Shown one piece after another: positions 47,781 to 58,019 of a stretch of DNA of 64,000 bases (position 1 is the first letter of the stretch; every line of letters begins with the position of its first letter). The notes beneath the pieces are model-generated. The model made no database searches, was not told where the DNA came from, and saw only the letters and a program-made list of their open reading frames with translations. Source of the stretch: Gonium pectorale (Eukaryota; Chlorophyta; Chlorophyceae; Chlamydomonadales; Volvocaceae); assembly GCA_001584585.1 (NCBI GenBank), contig LSYV01000003.1, forward strand, positions 4,291,176 through 4,355,175. The letters are read 5' to 3'. The translations under genes and the position numbers were made by a program.

Positions 47781-48421
47781 TGAGTGGTTCCATTCTCGCG
47801 AGCGAACCAGTCTTTATCGCGTCAATTGCGTGTGTTTGAATGTCATAAAGATTAAGGTGTTAAGGTCACCGCAATTTGCGGTGGCCAGCGGTGGAGCTTC
47901 ATTATTGTTTATGGCTTGTGGTGGCGTTAAGTGTGGGGCCATTCAAGTGTGTGACCTCTATGCAAAGGTCTTGCCTCTTTCAGGTCATACCGTGGTTTGT
48001 AATCCACGTGCACTTCTCCCGACGCTGTGCGTTTCTCCACGGGCCCCTACGCAAACAATCCAGCACTGCACAGCCCTACCAGTCCGCGCCATGGCGGCAG
48101 TCCGAACCCGGTCTGAGGCGGGCGTGCTGAGGGGCTGAATGCGGCGGGAGATCTCCTATGACGGGTATCCCCGGGTGACGAGCTTGATCGTCTGCTTTAC
48201 GTGCTCAGGCCCTCAAGGCAGCCACGTCACCTCTCTTGGTGAAGGTTTGCCGGATGGCCCGCTCCTGCGACGGATCGGCGTGCTCCGCCGGTGATGGCCG
48301 CGGCGGAAGCGCTGGACGAAGGGGCTGGCCGACCTTGGAACTGTGATCCTGCCGACTCTGGAATGCTTGCGGGTTGCCTACAAAGCGCGGCACGTTTTTG
48401 CTGTGGGTAAGATTATAATAG

Positions 48422-48521
48422 GTAGGGGGCCGAGGAAGGGCGAAGACAGCGAGAGGGACATCAACCCTCCTGTGGATGAATCCACCAAAACCCGCCCTGC
48501 CCTCACCCAGCACACCGTGAC
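48422..48521 (+). repeat. Imperfect direct repeat, copy B
   Basis: Partner of 47684-47780, 738 bases downstream, with small internal differences. It may be a fragment of a dispersed repeat family. Confidence 0.8.
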
Positions 48522-49698
48522 AGCCAAAACCAGACACCGGCGGCCAACAGACGAGGTGAAGGAGTCCTGCACATATCGGACCACAGAACAGGAGGACAAG
48601 GACGACAAACCCAGGAATGGGGAGGCTCCACCGCGAGAAACAGACAAGGAGGACAAAGGGGACACCATCTCCTCATGAAATAAGCCGCAAACCCGAACCC
48701 CTTCGGTCACCCCCATCGCCAAGACAAGCAACCTACTGCACCAGCCTAGGTAGGTAGGAACAGGACCACCAACAGAGCCGGGGCGCACTGCACCTCACCG
48801 CCACCATAACCCAACCCAACCAGTTTACAGGTTCCTGGTTACACGTATAATGATCCGACATAAAGATGCGGCCTGCGGTGGGTACATTCAGCTGATGGGT
48901 TGCAGGTCGTCCTACGCGTTTGGTCTTGGCCGCCGTGGTGCGCTGTAGTTAGGGCAGGGTTTCGGTGGTTCGGGAGGGCTGCATGTCCCTCCCGTTGTCT
49001 GCGCCCTTTCTCGCCTATCCGCCTGTAACCTTTCCACAGGAAAAAAAACTCGACAGCGCCGCTCAACTAACTTATCATGCCCTCGAGCACGCTTACGTTT
49101 AGTTAGTGTTCTGCCTGTGCCCCTGGGGGTGGCGGGGACCGGACCGTCGCCTGCATTCCTAGGCCCTTTGCGTCGTGGCTTCCAATCTCCGCCCCTCTGC
49201 AGCTTTCCTCTCCCGTAGGAACCGCTGCCGTACACACCCGCTGCTTCCGCACTCCTGATCCGCACGGCGCCTACGCCGCCTACTCTCCAGCGGTCTATCG
49301 ACGCTTGACTACTGGGGAGGGAGTGCCCACGTCTGTGTCCACTTCTAAATCTGAATACATGTTGGCAACCGCTGCCTGCAAGCTGCAACGACGATGATTG
49401 ACTCCGCAATTCGTCGCCCCTACGTTCAGGTCATTGCACCAATGCTAGGCATTTCAGGTAGGCGGGCTGGGCGCACATGAGTCTAGCGACCGCTGGCCGC
49501 CGGTGGACCTATACCGAAGTCAGCCGTACAAGATGCCCCCAAACAGTTTGAGCCAGTTCATTGCTGCACCCTGGTAAGGCGCTGGTAGGATGCTACCCGC
49601 GTCAGCAGCCTACTTGTGGGCTGTTGGGGCCAAAGGCGCGCTATACTCTGGTGTCAGGGGCTTCAGCATGGGGCGCTGAACTGGGCCAAGGACAGCAG

Positions 49699-50181
49699 TC
49701 ATGACCCTATGATTCCACCCCTGTACGGCGATGGTGCAAGCTGCATTGCAGAACCGCACCTGCACTCGTTGAGCGCTGTCTGCCGTCCTCTTCGGCTTTT
49801 CCATGATCGCCACTGCCCGCCGCAATTAGGACCGCCTAACAGTGCCAGGGCCACCGCACGCAACCCCGCCCTCCAGCGATGAGGTTGTTGCTCGCTCGCC
49901 TCTTGCGCCTTTTCGGTGACATGGTGCTGCGTCTCGCACAGGTCTTGCAGAAAACACAGATCAAGGCGGTCACCCTGCCGCAGCTCGGAGGCGTTGCGCA
50001 GCAGCAGGGGCCTGCCATGCACGCCGCGTGCGTCCGGGAGGCCTTGGGGGGGGCCGCCGATGGCGGTGGCTCCTGCCGCCGGCCTGGCCTCCCTGCGGAC
50101 TGAATATGCTCTCTTCTCGGCAAGGGGAAGCCCAAGCAGAACGTGGTTGCTGTCGCAGCTCGCCGTCGATGGGATTTCCAT
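49699..50181 (-). CDS. Possible exon, weakly FHA-like (very tentative)
   Basis: A 160-codon open frame on the minus strand has more natural amino-acid use than the frames opposite it. The stretch GRPLLLRNASELRQGDRLDL resembles the end of a forkhead-associated domain (a basic, hydrophobic strand and then GDRL). The SR and H residues of a phosphopeptide-binding FHA loop are not visible. No flanking exon could be joined with confidence. A coding frame on the other strand (49916-50413) is an alternative. Confidence 0.25.
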   Translation of the reverse strand: MEIPSTASCDSNHVLLGLPLAEKRAYSVRREARPAAGATAIGGPPQGLPDARGVHGRPLLLRNASELRQGDRLDLCFLQDLCETQHHVTEKAQEASEQQPHRWRAGLRAVALALLGGPNCGGQWRSWKSRRGRQTALNECRCGSAMQLAPSPYRGGIIGS

Positions 50182-51445
50182 ACGGGCAACATGCTTGCCG
50201 TTCGTACCGTTTGAAGAATGTGCTTTTCAGAGTGTAGGGCCTGCTGTCGCCCCACGTCGCCCCCCTCTTTCCCCGGACGCTGATCGCATAACAGCATGTG
50301 TGTGGGATGCGGCAGCACAGGAGGTGCCCAGCAGCCCGGCGCGGGTGCGATGGTCAGCGGACAGTTTGGATGATGGAATAGCGGATGGCGCCACCATTTT
50401 CGTTAAATGCTGACGGCGGGCTGTCTGCCACCCCGGCAAGGAGACGCTCCGTGCAGCTTTCCCAGGCCATGTCTGAGGAAAGGAGGGCATGCTTTTCGGC
50501 ACTGGGTGGTGGTTGGTGCAGGGTGTCCTGCGGGGACTGCCGGGCAACCGCTGATCCCCTGGTGGAAAAACACCTCTACTGACGACCTTCCTCGGTCTGT
50601 GGCGGCGGCTGCACCGCAGTGTCATCACCGTACCGCAGAAGCGTAAGCGCCGGGAGGAGCCTGTCGGGGTGCACCCCATCAGCCTTTAACTCACATGCGT
50701 ACGCAGGCTACGGAAGGCTACGGAAGGCTACGGCTAGCGGTCCGCATTCCCAAGTTAGTGCAGTGCAGCGTTCTCCAAGTCCGCAGGCTACCATTGCCCC
50801 CCCAGGACACTTGGAAAGGCTGTGCGCTGGTCGTCCAACTGGGTAATGGGAAGGCGCGCGGGGGTACACGGGGGGAGAGTCCGAGCCTGCGAATGTGCGG
50901 GTTGGACGGATGCTCGAATCCTGGTTCAGCGGTTGACCGATCACACCTGACGTAGCATTCAAAGGCATCGTGCTTGCATGTGCGGCGCAACTTCTCCATT
51001 AACGGCCTTAATGTCGGGCACACGGCGTACGGCAACTTGGCTCGTAACCAGCTCTTCTGCGTGTGACCACCGTCGTGGTAGATCGCCGAGGGCGACTTCG
51101 CCGCTAGTAAACACAGACATAGCGAACCATATAGCGACCCTCCCGCTGATCGCTGGAACATCCTTGCTGAACCGGCCGCACCGTGATTCGACTTTCGCTC
51201 GCTATGCGAATGGTGTAGCCTGATTTTGCTTTTTGGGACCAGCTGGCTTGCTCGTGAGGCAGCCAAAGCGGGAACCCGGTTCGCCCGGCTGGAGGCGTGA
51301 AGGGCCTCTTTGGACAACTACATCAAAAAGCGGTGTATGCCCACGAGGAGTGGAATGAAGGCAAGAAGTAAAGAGGGGGCCCATGGTGTTCCTTTCAAAC
51401 CCCTCATTCGAGCTTCCCCACCTCCCCTCTTCCCCAATACAATAG
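50182..51445. other. Interval before GLG1: no confident gene
   Basis: It contains the promoter and probably the first short coding exon of the GLG1-like gene. A 199-codon open frame on the minus strand (51317-50718) is long for chance but shows no known motif. A short GGCTACGGAA tandem occurs at 50706-50734. Confidence 0.4.
50706..50734 (+). repeat. Short 10-bp tandem repeat
   Basis: About 2.7 copies of the unit GGCTACGGAA. It is intergenic. Confidence 0.7.
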
Positions 51446-54400
51446 GCAAAGTTTCTTCTCGGGCTGGTGCTGCTGAGCGGTCTGGCGCTGCAGACCCTGG
51501 CTCAGAACACCACTACGCCCAGTGCAACAGCGACTACCCCCGCGACTGCCGCGACGCCAGCCGCTGCTACGCCAGCTGCGGCCACCCCAGCCCCAACGAC
51601 TGCAGCAACACCAGCTGATGCCAAGCCGGAGCCCGCGGCTGCTACGCCGGCTGCCGCGACGCCGGTCCCGGCTAAAGCTGCAACCGCCACAGATGGAGCA
51701 GCTGCGGCCGCGGCCGTTGCCGCTGCAGCTGCGGCAAAGGCTGCTGCTGCTGCTGCTGAAGCTGCCACCGCTGCGGTTGCTGTAGCGGGCGGTGCAGACA
51801 AGAAGGCCGATGTGGCCCCCGCTGTTGCAACACCAGCTGCGGACGCCAAACCCGCTGAGGCTTCAGCAGCTGCTCCTAAGCCCGCGGAATCTCAGCCAGC
51901 TAAGGAGGAGCCTAAGGCGGAGGCGAAGGCTGAGGAGAAGAAGGTTGATCCCGCGCCTGCCCCCAAGGCTGACGAGGCTGCGCCCAAAGCAGAACAGAAG
52001 GCAGAGGAGAAGGCAAAGGAGGAGCCCAAGCAGGAGGAGGCGAAGGAGGAGAAGAAGGCGAAGAAGCGGCCACCGCGGGAGAAGGCTAAGCCATTTGAGA
52101 ACAAGGTGGTCGCGTTTGCACCGACCGCTAACGTTACTTTTGGCGATGATATTGATGACGAAGGTGCGCGGGGCGTCCGGGTGTTGTTTTGCTGGACGCA
52201 TTCGGCTTCAATGGTGGTTTTTGCTCACAGGCAAGTGCGAAACGGAGATCGAGAAGTATTGCGACGACGTGGATGAGGGCGAGGGCAAGCTGGCGGACTG
52301 CATCAGCGAGCAGATTGCTGCTTCGGAGGTGCCTGAGAACTCCGACGGTGCGTGGGTTTCGGCACGCCTGTGCCACCTGGGTGTCTGTGGCCAGTGCCAC
52401 CCAAGTGCCTGCGCCGCCACCGGGCGCTTTTCTCACTCTGCATTGTCACCCCTCTCCTGTAGATGACGCGCCTGAAATTTCGGATGACTGTCGTGAGGAG
52501 GTGTACCAGTTCAAGATCCAGCGGAACAGCAACATTAACGCCAATGTACCGCTGGGTAAGCCTGTTCACATGTTGCATGCATACTTGATGGATCGCTTAC
52601 GACCTCGCGTCCATGGGCTATGCAGCGAAGGCCTGCAAGGTTGATGCCGACAAGTTCTGCAACGTCACATGGTTTTTTGGTTACAAGGCCGGGCAGGTTA
52701 TTGCATGCCTGCGCGACGTAAAGTCTCAGGTCTCCAAGCCTTGCAAGCAGCAGCTCTTCAAGGTCATGCTTGAGGTGAGCTTGTGTCCGATGCAGTATGG
52801 TACCCACTTGCCGTATTTGGGATCTATGCTTATGACGTGCTTACCCTTACGCCTCCTCCTACCAGGCTGCCGTGGACATTCGGGCGGACCCCGTCTTGTA
52901 CGAGGCCTGCAAGGAGGACTCCGATTCCCTCTGCAAGGGGATTAAGAACGGTGGTGGGCGAATCCAGGCTTGCCTGGTGAGTTAAAGGAGCGACCACGAG
53001 AGTGCCGGCAACTAAGGGATGACCGTGTGTCCGTTGCGATGAGGCTTAGCAGCCTCTCCGAAACCGATGCCCGAACTGTGCTACATGCAAACGTCGTCGG
53101 CTGCGAGGCGTTGCTAATCGAAAGGTTGCTGGTGAACCCATGGCGCCCGCTGGGGCCTTGCTGCCGAGAACGAGGCCAGCTCCTGGTCCCTCGTGTCGTG
53201 TGCGGGCTGCCTGCGAGTTCCTAACAGGAAAGCGGCTGACAAGCTCAGGGTTGTGGGGTCCGGGCACTTCACTTCTCGCACATGTACTGTGCGTACCGAC
53301 GGTGCAGAGGGATGTTACCTCCATCCTAACGACAGCACATTGTTTTATATGGGGCCCACGCAGCGTGACAAGCGCATGCAGCTATCGTGGGCCTGCGAGG
53401 AGCAGCTCTTCCGACAGGAGATGGAGAACGCAGATGACATTCGCCTGAGCGTGCGGTTGTTCTCGAAGTGCCTGCCGGATAAGCGGAAGGTGTGTTTGGG
53501 GTTTTAAGACTAGGCAATTTCTCTTGCACATGGCTCCATGCTGGAAGATTCTATGTACCTAGGCAGCGGTTCCATTCTCCTTCTGTTACGTTGTCTTGCG
53601 TTCGCGTCTGCACGCATCCGACATTCCAACCTGTTCAGTAGCTGTGTGATGTCGTGACCAGGGGCTTGATGAAGTACGAGCAGATGGATTAGAGCGTTTT
53701 GATATGTCGGGATTTTGGTTTTACCCTGCAGTTCTGCAAGGATATTGAGCCTGGCAACGCCCGCACCAAAGACTGCCTCGAGGAGAACCGCGAGGACCTG
53801 TCCAGCGGATGCAAGGAAGAGATCGACTCGATGATTGAACGCCGCGTCAGGGACTTCCGCCTTGACTCGCGCCTGCGCACAGTGTGTGAGAACGAGATCT
53901 TCAACATGTGCGCATATTTTGGGGTAAGTCTTGATGAGACGAAGCGCATTCCAAAGATCGCAAACAAGCATACGCAACATGATGCGCATGGGCCTCAGGG
54001 CCCTCATGCGCTGAGGACTTCTCGTATGGAATGGTGTTCTCACAGTGTTCCGCTGTCTTACCATGCTTACATATGGCTGGCTACGTGTCTTCCGTCACAC
54101 CATCTGGCCAGCTTGCCGTATACTCACGGTTTGGGAGTTCTGGTTGCAGGATTTGGACGATATCGACACGTACGATTCGTCGGTCATTAACTGCCTCCAA
54201 GACTACTCTGGCGAGATCAAGAATGCGGAATGCAAGGCGCAGGTCAAGAAATACCTGCAGCTTGCTTCCCAGGACATTCGCTTTGATGTGCCGCTTGCGG
54301 AGGCTTGCTTTGAGGACCGCCAAAAGTACTGCTCCAATGTCCCTCCGGTAGGTGCATACGTACTTAGCGTCGGGATATTCGTATTGGGGGACCATACGCC

Positions 54401-57210
54401 TGCACGTCACGCGATCATGATTTCCCCTCGCCAGCATGTGTGACTAGGTTGACGGCGCTGGGTTTGGTATCCGGTCGCTGAGTTGCCGACCGATTAGACG
54501 CCTTGGCCAGTGTGCATGCAGGCCGTACGCACTGGTATGCACGTGGCTTTTCGTACTTCAACGCATCTGTCGATTCACAAAGCACACAGTTGCTCCCCTA
54601 AAGCAGCACGCTGCGCGTGCCAACGCATGTACCGATGCATGTTGGACTGATCGAATGGGCATTACGGTTGCAGGGCTCTGCGCGTGTGATCCGCTGCCTG
54701 AGCAACAACCGCGACAACCTCAGCCCTGTGTGCCGCGCCACGCTATTTGACGAGGAGGTCCGCTTCTCCGAGAACATCGACTTTCAGTACCCCATGAAGA
54801 CCGCTTGTCTGAAGGAGATTGACAGGTTCTGCAAGGATATCCCGCACGGCAACGCCCGCGTCATTCGTTGCCTGCAAGACAACAAGAGCAAGAAGGATTT
54901 TGGCAAAGCTTGTTCCGAGGAGGTGAAGGCCTACGAGGCCGAGATCTCCAAGGACTACCGTTTCAACTTCCGCTTGCACAAGGCTTGCCAGAAGGATGTC
55001 GACAAGCTGTGCCCCGGCCTCTGCCAGACCAACGACGGCAGCGTGAGTTATGACATGGGCTACTGGGGCGCTTGAGCACGATGAAAATCACCAGCGGTTT
55101 GTAGCGCATTCCATCAGAGCAAATGCACAGTGGGGCACGGTACCTCCACTACATCTATCAGCCTTGAGTCCCTATCCAAAACCTATTACACGCGTGCATC
55201 CCCATGTATGCCGTTGGGCAGCACTTGTATTGCGTCTCCGAAGTCTTGCTCCTGAGTGACGGACTGATTCGCGTACCCATGGTCGGCTGCAGCCGTGCGG
55301 CGGCAAGGTGCTGCGCTGCCTGACCGACAAGATGGACGATATAGGCGAGGAGGCATGCAAGAAGGAGGTGTACTACTACGAGAAGATGGAGGTCTCCAAC
55401 TTCATGAACGACATTATGCTAGCGGAGGCCTGCCGCTCGGACGTAGAGAAGTACTGCGCGAAGGTGGAGGCCGGTGGGTCTTCCGGCAGTTGACGTTGCC
55501 GGGCAGTATTGTGAAGCAAATGTTCAGCGGCCAGCAATACGCCTGCTTCAGTAACGCTCAGCTTCGTGCTTGCGATAGTTGGAGCATACGCACCTCCACC
55601 TCACTCCACCTCAGCACAGCCAGGGAACATGTCGCTGCCGATGCCCTCCGCCACTGTAGTTGCGCTGCATTTAGTTTGTCCTTATGCATACCCTTATATC
55701 TCGCTGTCCGTTGCATCCTTCTCACTGCATGACTCTAATGTTGCTGGGTTGCAGGTGAGGGCCGCGTGCACAAGTGCCTCCGCGACAACAGGAAGAAGCT
55801 GTCAGACGCTTGTCGCAAGGAGGAGCTGCTGCTGGAGGAGAAGGAGGCCAATTCTATTGAGCTGAACGTGTCCCTCTTGAAGGCCTGCAAGGCCGAGCGC
55901 CAGCTATTTTGCGCGACTGTGCAGCCAGGTCAGGCGCGCGTGTTCCGTTGCCTGGCCGAGAACATGAACGACGCCGACTTTGGTAGCGGCTGCAAATACC
56001 AGGTCATGTACAAGCTGCAGCGCAGGTGGGCCGGGTCTGTTGGGTTGGGGCCGAGGAGCGGTGCAGAACGCGCTGGTGTAGTCGGCATCAACAAGTGTGC
56101 GACAAGCTGGCAAGAATGCAACTGACCGGTTGCGGAACGAGTTGGGAATCACAGGGGAAGTATCCAAATTGTCTACAAATGACTAATCCAACAGATTGCT
56201 TGCTTCTGCTTTCCCCTACAACACATAGCTACGAGGGCTTGTTGCCTAGCTTCCTTCAAAATGGAAAGACATGGGAATGTGCGCACCCAACAGGCAAGCC
56301 AACTGGAAGCTGGACCCGCCCCTGCGCAAGGCCTGCAAGTCCGACGTACTCACTTTCTGTGCTACCGAAGACGCGGCAAACAGCGAGGAGGGTCTTGTTT
56401 ACAAGTGCATGATTAAGTCATACGAGTCCCTATCTGAGGGCTGCCAAAAGGAGGTTGGCCGCGCCGTCCATATGGCCTTCTTCGTTTGGGCGCCCGGCGC
56501 CACCATCACTTCGGAATGCGATGACGACATCAGCCGTCTCTGCCTTGTTGAGCGCCCCAACATGGCGTCCCGCCCTGGCGCCGTTGGCACCTGCCTGGCG
56601 ACTCAGGTGGGTGTTGCGCTGTGCGCAGTAGCAAAATGAAGAAGGTTGAACGCCATGTGTCCCTTCGATGGCCCTTCCCACTCCGCAAAGGATTAAATGG
56701 CTGTGATGTTTGAGGACACGCACGCCTGATATGCTCGCGTTGGCTGGGCCCTTGAAACGAGACCGTTGCAACATGCCTTGCAAGTGCCAAGGACTGAGAA
56801 GCTCCTTGTTTTCTGCTTCGCAGCTCGAGAAACAGGATCGCGCCTCGACTGCGCGCCTGCTTGCTGAGACCATTGTATCCACAACCAACCCCAAGCTGCT
56901 GTCACCCGCATGCGCGCGCCTGGCCGACATCGCGGAGCCTCCCAACATGAGGCAGGCGTTCGAGTCATCGCTCACCTTTGCTCTGCTGAAGGATCAGCTT
57001 GAGAAGATTGAGGTTACCACCGGGTTGCCCACGGTCACGCGCGACCGCCGCGGTGAAGCGCAAGGCGTTAGCCTGACAGGCTGGATGGCCATGTTGGGCA
57101 TGACCGCCCTTATAGTACTGATCATTTTCGGTGCATATACCGGGTACAAGCGCTTCCGCGGCGGGTCTGACCGTGACTACACTCTAGTTGTGAAGTCGCA
57201 ACACAAGTAG
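51446..57210 (+). CDS. GLG1: GLG1/MG-160-type Golgi Cys-rich membrane protein
   Basis: Type I Golgi membrane protein built of Cys-rich GLG1 repeats; animal GLG1 (MG-160, ESL-1) binds growth factors and selectin in the secretory path. Exons: 51446-52163, 52231-52347, 52463-52555, 52626-52774, 52866-52976, 53364-53489, 53732-53923, 54150-54347, 54674-55042, 55293-55473, 55755-56025, 56294-56606 and 56824-57210, about 1074 residues. The signal peptide (KFLLGLVLLSGLALQTLAQ) starts inside the first listed exon, whose in-frame TAG at 51443 overlaps the acceptor; the ATG therefore lies in a short upstream exon I could not fix. A long Ala/Pro/Thr then Lys/Glu-rich segment precedes the repeats. Repeat units show the C...FCxD...GxxRxxxCLxxN pattern (e.g. 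DRFCKDIPHGNARVIRCLQD). One membrane helix (MAMLGMTALIVLIIFGAYTG) is followed by a short cytosolic tail ending KSQHK. The Ala/Lys/Glu region is not typical of animal GLG1. Confidence 0.9.
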
Positions 57211-58019
57211 ATTGCCAGGGTTAGACTAGGGCTAAGGAGCTCTGTACAGTGGCAGCCAGGAGTTGCGCTCTTGTACCATGTAGAGAATGGGTAGGGGTAG
57301 GCATGACGGGCACGGTTCCTTGGCAGGGCGTTCATGATAGATCGGATGCATATGCGAGCATGGACTTCTTGCTGGTGGTAAACTCGCGCGTGGGCGTAGG
57401 CGCGTGCCCAAGGAAGTGAAGAACCAAGCGCGAAACGGCTGCTGTTGCATAGTCATGCAAGCGGTCTGCTACGAAGGAGATCACACGCATGCAGCTGTTG
57501 TGCGCGCTCTGCTGTGCAGTGCTTTTTCTGGAAGCCTGTGCACGACTGCTGCGACCGGATTAACTGTGGCATTAAGTTTTTATGTGGCCCCCAAATTTAT
57601 CGCTTTGTGCATGCGGATTGTGACGATAGCCAGGACGGGGTGTGGTGATTGGATGTGGTTCGCATGGTTCGAGCATGCTATGACTAACTGTAACCCGTTC
57701 ACGCCTTCTCGCCCGTCCAGCCGCCTCCAACATCCAGCACCTACCATGCACTTAGCTAGCCAATGGCCGTCCTGTAGGGTCCCGACACCTCGGGTAGGTT
57801 ATCGTGACAGCCAGACGGTCCAGCGCTCTCATCCCTTGCATTTAGGTGTCAACGGCGATTTACGAGACTGGAGTACTTGGTCGAGGAAAATGCTGGGGAC
57901 CTCAAAATCCTTGGAACCACTGGACCCGGCTCAAGTCGTGCGTCATCCCCTTTTTCAGGAAACGGCAAGCTGCTCGGATGATAAACCATTTTACGCATGT
58001 TTACACACACGTTCACGCC
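57211..58019. other. Intergenic: GLG1 3' UTR and LRR-gene promoter
   Basis: About 800 bp between two genes on the same strand. The frame of the LRR gene stays open upstream of its chosen ATG, but no signal peptide or domain is encoded there. Confidence 0.5.
57689..57693 (+). promoter_or_regulatory. Candidate poly(A) signal of the GLG1-like gene
   Basis: TGTAA, 479 bases after the stop. Confidence 0.5.

Larger units (their letters stand above)
46906..49698. other. Gene-poor interval after the PPR-cyclin gene
   Basis: The first 770 bases are probably the PPR-cyclin 3' UTR. Beyond that I see an imperfect direct repeat (47684 / 48422) and scattered open frames of up to about 165 codons on both strands, with no domain or consistent splice structure. 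A minus-strand frame at 48205-48537 is mildly protein-like but unsupported. Confidence 0.5.

Noticed and set aside
50905..50945. GCTCGAATCC resembling a tRNA B box
   Set aside because: No matching A box, anticodon arm or acceptor stem at the right distance.
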